The translations under genes and the position numbers were made by a program. A model generated the notes under the pieces. That model was not told where the DNA came from and did not search any database. It saw only the letters and a program-made list of their open reading frames with translations. A DNA stretch of 8,137 nucleotides from Blautia sp. (GTDB lineage: Bacteria; Bacillota; Clostridia; Lachnospirales; Lachnospiraceae). Positions 1 through 5,913 of the stretch are shown here, piece after piece; positions within the stretch are counted from its first letter, which is position 1; each line of letters begins with the position of its first letter. The stretch lies in NCBI GenBank assembly GCA_017420455.1, contig JAFOJB010000466.1:1-8137 (forward strand), given 5' to 3'.

Positions 1-165
1 ACCCAGGGCGCGGATGCGCTTCAAGGTGTCGCTCTCGTTGTTGTCAGATCCCGTAAGGTAGTATCCCTTGTCGTGCAGGATCTCGGCCAGGGGGCACATT
101 CCTGCGCCGCCTATGCCTATGAAATGTATGCGCTTGGCATTTTTTATCGCTTCATCAATAGTCAT
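1..165 (-). CDS. murC: UDP-N-acetylmuramate--L-alanine ligase, N-terminal 55 residues (partial)
   Basis: MurC adds L-alanine to UDP-N-acetylmuramic acid using ATP, the first step of building the peptidoglycan stem peptide in the cytoplasm. Translating the complement from the ATG at 165-163 gives 55 codons open to the window edge. They start M-T-I-D-E-A-I-K-N-A-K-R and contain the Mur-ligase N-terminal dinucleotide-like loop HFIGIGGAGM (residues 14-23), then C-P-L-A-E-I-L and the G-S-D-N-N-E-S-D stretch typical of the MurC/Mpl group. A GGAAAGGA ribosome binding site lies a few bases upstream of the ATG. The catalytic ATP-binding domain is outside the window. Mpl, the murein-tripeptide ligase, shares this N-terminal motif, but MurC is much more likely in a Firmicute. 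The gene is a housekeeping neighbour, not part of the sugar locus, and has its own divergent promoter. Confidence 0.88.
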   Translation of the reverse strand, partial: MTIDEAIKNAKRIHFIGIGGAGMCPLAEILHDKGYYLTGSDNNESDTLKRIRALG

Positions 166-205
166 GATTAATCCTTTCCGATGTTGGTCATATTCAACCG
201 CATCT

Positions 206-234
206 ATTATATCATAATCGTTAATGCAATACAA
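206..234 (-). promoter_or_regulatory. sigma-A type promoter for murC
   Basis: On the minus strand, TTGTAT (234-229) is followed by a 17-nt spacer and a perfect TATAAT (211-206). Transcription would begin near 199 and give a leader of roughly 34 nt carrying the GGAAAGGA ribosome binding site of murC. Box match and spacing are close to the housekeeping consensus. This is a sequence match only. Confidence 0.7.
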
Positions 235-272
235 ATGCTGTAATGCTGCGGTCTCGTACGGACAATTAATAC

Positions 273-301
273 TTGCCTAAAGGCGTATATTATAGTATAA
301 T
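273..301 (+). promoter_or_regulatory. sigma-A type promoter upstream of rhaB
   Basis: TTGCCT (273-278), a 17-nt spacer and a perfect TATAAT (296-301) point right towards rhaB. The start of transcription would fall at about 307-309, giving a leader of roughly 77 nt. The region between this promoter and the divergent murC promoter holds a short direct repeat (AATGCTG at 234-240 and 242-248) and the palindrome CGTACG (255-260). Either could bind a regulator, but both are short enough to be chance. Confidence 0.65.
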
Positions 302-312
302 CGTTGTTGCGT

Positions 313-334
313 AAAGGTCTTAACGACCTTTTTT
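313..334 (+). terminator. Small intrinsic-terminator-like hairpin in the rhaB leader
   Basis: AAAGGTC (313-319) pairs perfectly with GACCTTT (325-331) across a 5-nt loop, and the 3' arm runs into six consecutive T residues (329-334). The U-tract follows the stem only on the plus strand, so it would act on rightward transcription. It lies only a few nucleotides after the predicted start site of the promoter at 273-301 and about 50 nt before the rhaB start codon. It may be an attenuator, or a terminator left from an earlier arrangement. The stem is short, with three A-T pairs at its base, so strength is probably moderate. Confidence 0.5.
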
Positions 335-384
335 ATTGCGGTTTTTACAGGATTTGAGATCATAAACAGGAGGAAATAACAGAT

Positions 385-1788
385 ATGGCTACTTATTATG
401 CTGCTGTAGATATGGGCGCTTCCAGCGGCCGCCTGATCCTCGGACACATGGAGCAGGGGAAGATGGTACTGGAGGAGGTCCACCGGTTCGAAAACGGGAT
501 GGTCAAAAAGGACGGAGAGCTCTGCTGGGAATTCGACCGGCTTTTTGATGAAATCGTGAAAGGACTCAGAAAATGCAGGGATGCCGGAAAGGTACCTGTA
601 AGTATGGGTGTAGATACCTGGGGCGTAGATTTTGTCCTGCTGGATGAGAACGACCAGGTTATCGGAAATACCGTGGGATACAGGGATCATCGTACGGATG
701 GTATGGATGAGGAAGTCTATAAGGTTATTCCGCTGGAAAAGCTGTATGAAAGAACCGGAATTCAGAAGGCCATTTTCAATACTATCTATCAGCTGATGGC
801 TGTGAAGAAGAAACATCCGGAGCAGCTTCAGAAAGCGCAGACGCTTCTCCATGTGCCGGACTATTTCCATTATCTGCTTACCGGGCAGAAGACCTGCGAG
901 TACACGGAAGCCACCACCGGCCAGCTGGTAAACCCATGGACAAAGGAATGGGACTATGAGCTCATCGATATGCTGGGATATCCCAGAAGGATCTTCCAGA
1001 AGCTGATCATGCCCGGAACATCGGTAGGACATCTGACAAAGGAACTTCAGGAGGAGCTGGGCTTCGACCTGGAGGTCGTCGCTCCCGCCACCCATGATAC
1101 CGGATCTGCAGTCCTGGCCGTTCCGGCAAATGATGATGATTTCATCTATATCAGTTCCGGTACCTGGTCGCTGATGGGGCTTGAGAGAAAGGAGCCGGAC
1201 TGCAGCAGAAAGAGCTGTGAGCTGAACCTTACCAACGAAGGCGGATACGAAGGAAGATTCCGTTATCTGAAGAATATCATGGGCCTCTGGATGATCCAGT
1301 CCATCCGCCATGAGTTTCAGGATGCGTACAGCTTTGCCCAGATCTGCGATATGGCAGAGGAAGTAAAGGACTTCCCATCCAGAGTCGATGTCAATGACGA
1401 CTGCTTCCTGTCTCCGGACAGCATGATCCAGGCAATCAGGGATTACTGCGGGAGAACCGGGCAGCAGGTTCCCCAGACCATCGGAGAGCTTGCCACCGTC
1501 AGCTATCAGAGTCTTGCGGAGTGCTATGCGCGCACGGCGAAGGAGCTGGAGGAAATGACAGGCCGTACCTACAGCAGGATCCACATTGTAGGCGGAGGTT
1601 CCAATGCAGGATATCTGAATGAACTCACCGCCAGGGCGACAAAGAAGGAAATCCATGCCGGCCCGGGCGAAGCCACGGCCATCGGGAATATCACTGCTCA
1701 GATGCTGAAGGCAGGAGAGTTCGGCACCGTGGAAGAAGCACGTACCGCCATCCACGAATCCTTCGATGTAAAGATCTATCGCGCTTAA
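385..1788 (+). CDS. rhaB: Rhamnulokinase (L-rhamnulose kinase), FGGY family
   Basis: RhaB phosphorylates L-rhamnulose with ATP to L-rhamnulose-1-phosphate, the cytoplasmic step between rhamnose isomerase and rhamnulose-1-phosphate aldolase. The 467-residue product is close to the usual RhaB length. The FGGY N-terminal domain opens with the ATP phosphate-binding loop DMGASSGRLILG (residues 9-20), a RhaB hallmark, and contains W-G-V-D-F-V-L-L-D. The linker motif APATHDTGSAV includes Asp238, the expected catalytic base. The C-terminal domain carries YISSGTWSLMG, GGGSNAGYLNEL and the adenine-side GPGEATAIGN motif. An AGGAGG ribosome binding site (368-373) lies 11 nt before the ATG, slightly long but acceptable. 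The gene stands alone, divergent from murC and convergent with the acyltransferase, while the probable rhamnose importer begins about 1.6 kb downstream. Another FGGY specificity such as fuculose or LsrK-type is less likely because the ASSGR and THDTGSAV forms are rhamnulokinase-like. Confidence 0.93.
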   Translation: MATYYAAVDMGASSGRLILGHMEQGKMVLEEVHRFENGMVKKDGELCWEFDRLFDEIVKGLRKCRDAGKVPVSMGVDTWGVDFVLLDENDQVIGNTVGYRDHRTDGMDEEVYKVIPLEKLYERTGIQKAIFNTIYQLMAVKKKHPEQLQKAQTLLHVPDYFHYLLTGQKTCEYTEATTGQLVNPWTKEWDYELIDMLGYPRRIFQKLIMPGTSVGHLTKELQEELGFDLEVVAPATHDTGSAVLAVPANDDDFIYISSGTWSLMGLERKEPDCSRKSCELNLTNEGGYEGRFRYLKNIMGLWMIQSIRHEFQDAYSFAQICDMAEEVKDFPSRVDVNDDCFLSPDSMIQAIRDYCGRTGQQVPQTIGELATVSYQSLAECYARTAKELEEMTGRTYSRIHIVGGGSNAGYLNELTARATKKEIHAGPGEATAIGNITAQMLKAGEFGTVEEARTAIHESFDVKIYRA

Positions 1789-1875
1789 CCTGATGCTGTG
1801 GTGTGATATGGGGCTGTAAGTCCATTCAGTGAAATGATGTCTTTTTGCGCCGGAATCATGAATGCCCCAAAAGAT

Positions 1876-2006
1876 GTACAAAAACAGGGACTGTGAAAAA
1901 AGCCTTACCCGGATTATCCCTCTGTCTGACGGAATGCCTGAAATCCGGCATTCCGTCAGGTGGGAGGAAAATGATAAGCGGCTTTTTTCACAGTCCTTTT
2001 CTGTAC
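1876..2006. repeat. 131-bp nested palindrome between convergent genes (MITE-like or bidirectional terminator)
   Basis: The outer arms GGACTGTGAAAAAAGCC (1888-1904) and its exact inverse (1980-1996) match over 17 bp. Outside them the similarity continues imperfectly to GTACA (1876-1880) against TGTAC (2002-2006). Inside sits a second perfect inverted repeat, CTGACGGAATGCC (1926-1938) against its complement (1947-1959), with an 8-nt loop, and the sequence between inner and outer arms pairs partly as well. The element lies between the rhaB stop (88 nt before it) and the acyltransferase stop (9 nt after it). Each strand has a T6 run in its 3' outer arm, so it could end transcription both ways. 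Its terminal-inverted-repeat shape also fits a small non-autonomous mobile or REP-like element. No clear target-site duplication is visible and no second copy occurs in the window. Confidence 0.75.
1926..1959. terminator. Inner hairpin of the palindrome, possible bidirectional terminator core
   Basis: A 13-bp perfect GC-rich stem with an 8-nt loop (TGAAATCC, 1939-1946) forms identically on both transcripts, placed to receive rhaB from the left and the acyltransferase from the right. The T-runs (1983-1988 on plus, complement of 1896-1901 on minus) are about 20-25 nt beyond the stem. It is therefore not a canonical intrinsic terminator unless the outer arms also pair. Confidence 0.45.
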
Positions 2007-2015
2007 GGGAAACAT

Positions 2016-3086
2016 TTATACCAGGTGGATTTTTTTCAGAAGCTTTCCCCAGGGACCGTGTTTCAGAACCCAGCCCCAGGCAAGGGGGAGGAGGATTCCG
2101 GCGGCCAGGTAGGCGATCCACCAGCGGCCGCTCACGTTGTAGCGGCTTTTTTCATAGAGGATCTGCCGGAAGGGCTGGCCTTCCAGGCGGAGCTGGACAA
2201 GAACCACCACATAGAAGCCGAAAAACTGCCACAGGAGGATATCCATGGAATTTCTGCCCATGGTCCGCAAAGGCACGGAAACCACCTTCCAGAGACTGAG
2301 TCTGCGTTTCTCCAGCCACATGGAAAAAAGAATTACGAACAGGCTTCCGGCAATGGCGTCGAGGATGAACACAGGAGGCCTTCCGTATACATTTTCTCCC
2401 ATTTTAGCCGGTCCGGTGACAAAACGAAGACAGAGGAACAGACAATCGAAAAGAAATACCATCACCAGCTGGGAGAAACGCCGCAGAAGAGACGTAATTT
2501 CATGAAAAACCGGTCCCAGGGCGTAAAAGAAGCTTAAGATCACGGTGCGGCTCTGCATATAGGGAAGTGTATAAAGAAACCCGAAAGCCGCCGCCCCTCC
2601 GAAAAAGGCCAGTATCACCAGCTGCCGGTATTTCCATTTCGGAACGATCAGGTCCACCAGCCTGTACACGATGCTGATCATGAAAAGTGAGCCAAGAAAC
2701 CAGGTGGCGCCCATATATTTCCCGTCCTTGCCGACACAGAGGAAGACCTGCCGGATGACAGTGAGCTGTCCCGGAAGCATCTTGTGGAAGACGCCCAGAG
2801 CAGCGCCGTCCAGAAGGCGGCCGCCGATGACGATCAGGTTCCAGCCGACATATGGAATATACAGAGAACAGATTTTTTTCCACAGAAAGGTCCGGAAGCT
2901 CTGCTTCGGCTGATAGAGATACCCGGAGAGGATCATGAACAGGGGCATATGGAAATAATAGGCATACAGGTTGTACGGGGCGATGGAATGGCCATAGACG
3001 ACCAGAAAGATCCCGATGCCCTTGGCAATGTCCAGCCATTCCAGGCGGGGCTTCTGCGGCAATGCAGGAATACTTCTGTCTTTCAT
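2016..3086 (-). CDS. Acyltransferase family 3 membrane protein (probable sugar O-acetyltransferase)
   Basis: This 356-residue, strongly hydrophobic protein resembles acyltransferase-3 enzymes, especially the NolL/fucose-4-O-acetylase-like group, which move acetyl groups onto sugars or polysaccharides at the membrane. The signature RLEWLDIAKGIGIFLVVYGH (residues 14-33) ends in His33, the presumed catalytic histidine at the end of the first membrane span. Other visible family features are HMPLFMILSGYLY, ATWFLGSLFMI and GRNSMDILLWQFF near residue 280. Many relatives have His where this protein has Gln in the L-W-Q-F part. I place about nine or ten membrane spans along it. An in-frame ATG at 3107 would add seven residues, but the ribosome binding site (3095-3101) sits between the two ATGs and fits only the one at 3086. 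The gene runs opposite to its neighbours. Substrate is unknown: a rhamnose-containing surface glycan is a guess from context. Confidence 0.85.
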   Translation of the reverse strand: MKDRSIPALPQKPRLEWLDIAKGIGIFLVVYGHSIAPYNLYAYYFHMPLFMILSGYLYQPKQSFRTFLWKKICSLYIPYVGWNLIVIGGRLLDGAALGVFHKMLPGQLTVIRQVFLCVGKDGKYMGATWFLGSLFMISIVYRLVDLIVPKWKYRQLVILAFFGGAAAFGFLYTLPYMQSRTVILSFFYALGPVFHEITSLLRRFSQLVMVFLFDCLFLCLRFVTGPAKMGENVYGRPPVFILDAIAGSLFVILFSMWLEKRRLSLWKVVSVPLRTMGRNSMDILLWQFFGFYVVVLVQLRLEGQPFRQILYEKSRYNVSGRWWIAYLAAGILLPLAWGWVLKHGPWGKLLKKIHLV

Positions 3087-3094
3087 CCCTGTTT

Positions 3095-3101
3095 CTCCTT
3101 T
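3095..3101 (-). promoter_or_regulatory. Ribosome binding site fixing the acyltransferase start
   Basis: On the minus strand AAAGGAG (3101-3095) lies 8 nt before the ATG at 3086-3084. It is downstream of the alternative ATG at 3107-3105, which has no purine-rich site before it. This favours the shorter 356-residue protein over the 363-residue reading. Confidence 0.75.
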
Positions 3102-3265
3102 CTTCATGATGGTGCGTTATCGTCAGTCGGTGCAGCCCGCTGCTCCTCCTTCCTCTGCCCTGTATCCGAATCCGGTCTGATGATCTGACTGCAGATGTCA
3201 TTGCGGCAGACTGCCGGCGGCAGCGTGCTTGATTTTTTTACGGCTGCGTATCGTTGGTTTTTAAC

Positions 3266-3274
3266 AGTATATCA
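3266..3274 (-). promoter_or_regulatory. Candidate extended -10 promoter for the acyltransferase
   Basis: On the minus strand TGATATACT (3274-3266) is an extended -10 element (TG, one base, TATACT). No good -35 box stands 17 nt upstream, where the sequence is TTCTAT. It would give a leader of about 170 nt before the ATG at 3086. Confidence 0.4.
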
Positions 3275-3341
3275 CAAACCTTCCCGGGATAGAAGAGAAG
3301 GAAACCGATAATATTTCTACGATATTGAAAATATTTCCCCC

Positions 3342-3370
3342 TTTTCTAAAACGCGTATTGGTGTTAAAAT
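3342..3370 (+). promoter_or_regulatory. Candidate promoter of the rhaTPQS operon
   Basis: TGTTAAAAT (3362-3370) is an extended -10 element. Seventeen bases upstream lies TTTTCT (3342-3347), a weak -35. A weak -35 with an extended -10 is common in promoters that need an activator, which would suit an inducible sugar operon. Transcription would begin near 3377 and the leader would be about 35 nt. Confidence 0.5.
3348..3359. promoter_or_regulatory. Possible operator palindrome in the promoter spacer
   Basis: AAAACGCGTATT is a 12-bp palindrome with one mismatched pair around the perfect core ACGCGT (3351-3356). It lies in the spacer between the candidate -35 and -10 of the importer promoter, where a bound repressor would block RNA polymerase. 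It is short and no second copy is seen near rhaB, so this is tentative. Confidence 0.25.
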
Positions 3371-3410
3371 AAACTAAGCAGAACAACATCATACAGAGAG
3401 GAGAAAAACA

Positions 3411-4922
3411 GTGTCCGAATATGTACTGGAATTAAAAGGCATTACGAAGATCTTTCCGGGCGTTAAGGCATTGAACAATGTCCAGTTTCAGCTGAAACAG
3501 GGCGAGGTTCACGCTTTGATGGGAGAAAACGGTGCCGGGAAATCCACCTTTATCAAGGTCATTACAGGCGTACACAAGGCTGAAGAGGGTGAGATGTTCC
3601 TGAATGGCGAAAAAGTGGACTTCAAAGGGCCCCGTGATGCGCAGGCTGCAGGAATTGCCGCTGTTTATCAGCATGCTACCTCTTACCCGGATCTTACCGT
3701 AGCGGAAAACATCTTCATGGGCCATGAGATCATCAGTCATGGAATGATCCAGTGGGGCGCCATGAACAGGGAAGCAAACAAGCTGCTTCAGAGGATGAAT
3801 GCGGATTTCGATTCCACGGCAGAGATGGGTACCCTCAGTGTCGCCCAGCAGCAGATGGTCGAGATCGCGAAATGTCTTTCCACAAATGCGAGAATCATTA
3901 TTTTTGATGAGCCTACAGCTTCCCTCACCCGTTCAGAATCCGAGGAACTGTACAGGATCATCGATCAGCTGAAGGCGGACGGCGTTTCCATTATCTTCAT
4001 TTCCCACAGATTCGAGGATATGTACCGGGTAGCTTCCAGAGTCACTGTTTTCAGAGATTCTCAGTATATCGGAACCTATGATGTGGACGGGATTACCAAT
4101 GCAGATCTGATCAAGGCCATGGTAGGCCGTGAGATCAAGGACCTGTTCCCGAAACCGGATGTGGTGATCGGGGACGAAATGCTGCGTGTGGAAGGGCTTT
4201 CCCGGACCGGTTTTTACAGGAATGTTTCCTTTACCGTTCATGCCGGAGAGATTCTGGGCTTTACAGGCCTTGTCGGCGCGGGCCGTACCGAGGTGATGGA
4301 AAGTATCTGCGGAATCACGAAGGCGGAGAGCGGGCAGGTCTATCTGGAGGGGAAGGAAATCCATATCAGTACACCGGCCGAAGCCATGGAGAAGGGAATC
4401 ATCCTTCTTCCGGAGGACAGACAGAAGGAAGGCCTGATCATGAGCTGGGGCCTGGGAAGGAATGTCACTCTGCCCACCATCGGCAAATATGCCAGAAGAG
4501 GCCTCAACAATGAGAAAAAGGAACGGGAGCTTTCCAGAGACCTTCTGGAGGAGGTAGATACCAAGGCAGTGGATATCTTCCAGCCGGCCAGCTCTCTTTC
4601 CGGCGGAAACCAGCAGAAGGTGGTAGTCGCCAAGGCTCTTTCCCAGGAAATGAAGGTCGTCATCATGGACGAGCCTACCAAGGGTGTGGATGTAGGAGCC
4701 AAGGCAGAAATATACGGGATCATGGGCGATCTGGCCCTCAAGGGCTACGCCATCATCCTGATCTCCTCCGAAATGCCGGAGATCCTGGGTATGTCAGACC
4801 GGATCGTGGTCATGTGCAATGGCCGGAAGACCGGCGAGCTGATGCGCGGCGAGGCTACGCAGGAGGGCATCCTGGAGCTGGCCATGGAAAAGGGACATAA
4901 AGAAGGGGGGAGCGCAAATTGA
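3411..4922 (+). CDS. rhaT: Rhamnose-type sugar ABC transporter, double-NBD ATP-binding protein
   Basis: This 503-residue cytoplasmic ATPase of the RbsA/XylG/MglA family has two fused nucleotide-binding domains that energise the RhaP/RhaQ permeases. NBD1 has Walker A GENGAGKST (38-46), Q-loop Gln87, signature LSVAQQQ (142-148), Walker B IIIFDE (162-167) and H-loop His199. NBD2 has a degenerate Walker A GLVGAGRTE (286-294; Arg292 replaces Lys), the PEDRQKEGL motif (334-342), a full signature LSGGNQQ (396-402), Walker B VVIMDE (416-421) and Ser453 where the H-loop His would be. That asymmetry is normal for this family. The Q-loop context Y-Q-H-x(3)-Y-P-D-L-T-V-A-E-N-I-F-M-G resembles RhaT more than RbsA. 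The start is GTG, 7 nt after AGGAG (3399-3403). Its stop overlaps the TTG start of the next gene, so the two are translationally coupled. Specificity rests mainly on the binding protein and nearby rhaB; the LsrA (AI-2) family is the closest alternative. Confidence 0.9.
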   Translation: MSEYVLELKGITKIFPGVKALNNVQFQLKQGEVHALMGENGAGKSTFIKVITGVHKAEEGEMFLNGEKVDFKGPRDAQAAGIAAVYQHATSYPDLTVAENIFMGHEIISHGMIQWGAMNREANKLLQRMNADFDSTAEMGTLSVAQQQMVEIAKCLSTNARIIIFDEPTASLTRSESEELYRIIDQLKADGVSIIFISHRFEDMYRVASRVTVFRDSQYIGTYDVDGITNADLIKAMVGREIKDLFPKPDVVIGDEMLRVEGLSRTGFYRNVSFTVHAGEILGFTGLVGAGRTEVMESICGITKAESGQVYLEGKEIHISTPAEAMEKGIILLPEDRQKEGLIMSWGLGRNVTLPTIGKYARRGLNNEKKERELSRDLLEEVDTKAVDIFQPASSLSGGNQQKVVVAKALSQEMKVVIMDEPTKGVDVGAKAEIYGIMGDLALKGYAIILISSEMPEILGMSDRIVVMCNGRKTGELMRGEATQEGILELAMEKGHKEGGSAN

Positions 4923-5911
4923 AAAAGAAATCTTTGTTTAAAAGGATCACAGGCTCCAGAGAATTCCTTCTGGCCATCATCGTAGTGGTCATGTTCGCCA
5001 TCGTGTCCTTCGTCAGTCCGTCCTTCTTCACCTTCAAATCCGTGACGGATATGCTGAAGAACAATGCCGTCGCCATGGTCATGGCGCTGGGAATGCTCTG
5101 CGTCATGCTGGTGGGAGGCATCGATATTTCCATCACCTCCACCCTGGCTCTGTCCGGTATGGCGGTCGGCATGCTGCTGAAATACAACTTTATCCATAAT
5201 ACCTTCCTCTGCTTTGTGATCGCCATCGTCATCGGTACCGTCTGCGGTTTCCTGGTCGGCCTTGTGATCTCCCGGGCAGCGGTTCCTCCCATCATTGCCA
5301 CCATGGGCTTTATGTACATTTTCCGTGCCCTGGGCTATCTCATTTCCAACGGCGGTGAATGGGCCGGCGCTGCAGCACTCGGCAATTTCAAGAATTTCGC
5401 CACTACGAAGCTTCTGGGCATGAGCCTTGTGATCTGGGTGATCATCGTCTGCTACGTGTTTTTCTTCTTCTTCATGAAGTGGACCCGCACCGGCCGCAAG
5501 ATCTACGCGGTGGGAAGCAACGCGGAGGCTGCCGAGGTTTCCGGTATCAATGTAAAGAATATCAAGCTTCTGGTCCATACCATCATGGGTCTTCTGGCAG
5601 GTCTTGCCGGAGCGCTCCAGGTTTCCGTCTATGCTTCTGCCATGCCGGATATGCAGCAGGGCGGCGAGATGGATGTCATCGCAGCCTGCGTCATCGGCGG
5701 CGTCAGCATGAGCGGCGGCCGCGGTACGGTCATCGGAACTCTCTTCGGCGCCATCATCATGGCGATGATCCCCAAGGCGCTGCCGCTCCTCCGGATCGAT
5801 GCGCTCTGGCAGAATATGATCAAGGGCGTCCTCATCCTGGTGGTAGTCGTGGTCAACGTTGTCCTGCAGCGGATTGCTGACAGAAATGCACTGAAAGGGA
5901 GGGAGATGTAA
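4919..5911 (+). CDS. rhaP: Rhamnose-type sugar ABC transporter permease 1
   Basis: This 330-residue polytopic membrane protein belongs to the branched-chain-amino-acid/ribose permease superfamily (BPD_transp_2, RbsC-like) and forms half of the transport channel. A short basic N-terminus (M-K-K-K-S-L-F-K-R) is followed by about eight to ten hydrophobic spans. The family motif GGIDISITSTLALSGM lies at 66-81, the ATPase-contact loop TGRKIYAVGSNAEAAEVSGI at 191-210, and the C-terminal VIGGVSMSGGRGT at 258-270. The start is TTG (4919-4921), overlapping the ATPase TGA (4920-4922) by three bases as T-T-G-A, with a G-rich site AAGGGGGGAG just upstream. No ATG gives a full-length N-terminus at this position, so the rare start is well supported. 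The rhaP and rhaQ labels follow gene order; which permease is which is uncertain. Confidence 0.87.
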   Translation: MKKKSLFKRITGSREFLLAIIVVVMFAIVSFVSPSFFTFKSVTDMLKNNAVAMVMALGMLCVMLVGGIDISITSTLALSGMAVGMLLKYNFIHNTFLCFVIAIVIGTVCGFLVGLVISRAAVPPIIATMGFMYIFRALGYLISNGGEWAGAAALGNFKNFATTKLLGMSLVIWVIIVCYVFFFFFMKWTRTGRKIYAVGSNAEAAEVSGINVKNIKLLVHTIMGLLAGLAGALQVSVYASAMPDMQQGGEMDVIAACVIGGVSMSGGRGTVIGTLFGAIIMAMIPKALPLLRIDALWQNMIKGVLILVVVVVNVVLQRIADRNALKGREM

Positions 5912-5913
5912 TC

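Larger units (their letters stand above)
3087..3410. other. 324-bp divergent intergenic region between acyltransferase and importer operon
   Basis: No convincing gene lies here. The left part (3110-3240) would be the acyltransferase leader. It contains small GC-rich inverted repeats, including CTGCCG/CGGCAG (3211-3223) overlapping CGGCA/TGCCG (3204-3216), and ATCTG-ACTG-CAGAT (3183-3196). The right part (3300-3370) is AT-rich with two similar blocks, CGATAATATTTC (starting 3306) and CGATATTGAAAATATTTC (starting 3320), just upstream of the importer promoter. These blocks are plausible activator or UP-element sites. I see no recognisable riboswitch or tRNA. Confidence 0.5.

Noticed and set aside
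277..2121. A 614-codon open frame on the minus strand opposite rhaB
   Set aside because: It runs antisense across a clear rhamnulokinase, crosses the palindrome, has no recognisable domain and is composed like a reverse-frame shadow. Its length follows from the codon bias of rhaB.
1977..2154. The 14-mer AGCGGCTTTTTTCA occurs at 1977-1990 (palindrome right arm) and at 2141-2154 (inside the acyltransferase gene)
   Set aside because: A chance repeat of a 14-mer with a T-run is not improbable in 8 kb, and the second copy lies in coding sequence (codons for Y-E-K-S-R) without the rest of the element.
2500..3201. A 233-codon minus-strand frame overlapping the acyltransferase
   Set aside because: It is another frame of the same strand and reads as Arg/His/Ser-rich nonsense, whereas the acyltransferase frame has clear family motifs.
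3204..3239. GC-rich inverted repeats followed by T7, resembling a plus-strand terminator
   Set aside because: The stems are short and mutually exclusive, the T-run is about 10-17 nt beyond them, and no plus-strand gene ends there.
4745..5578. A 277-codon minus-strand frame rich in His, Asp and Glu
   Set aside because: It is the antisense of the ATPase end and the first permease. The His/Asp runs come from ATG and ATC codons read backwards.
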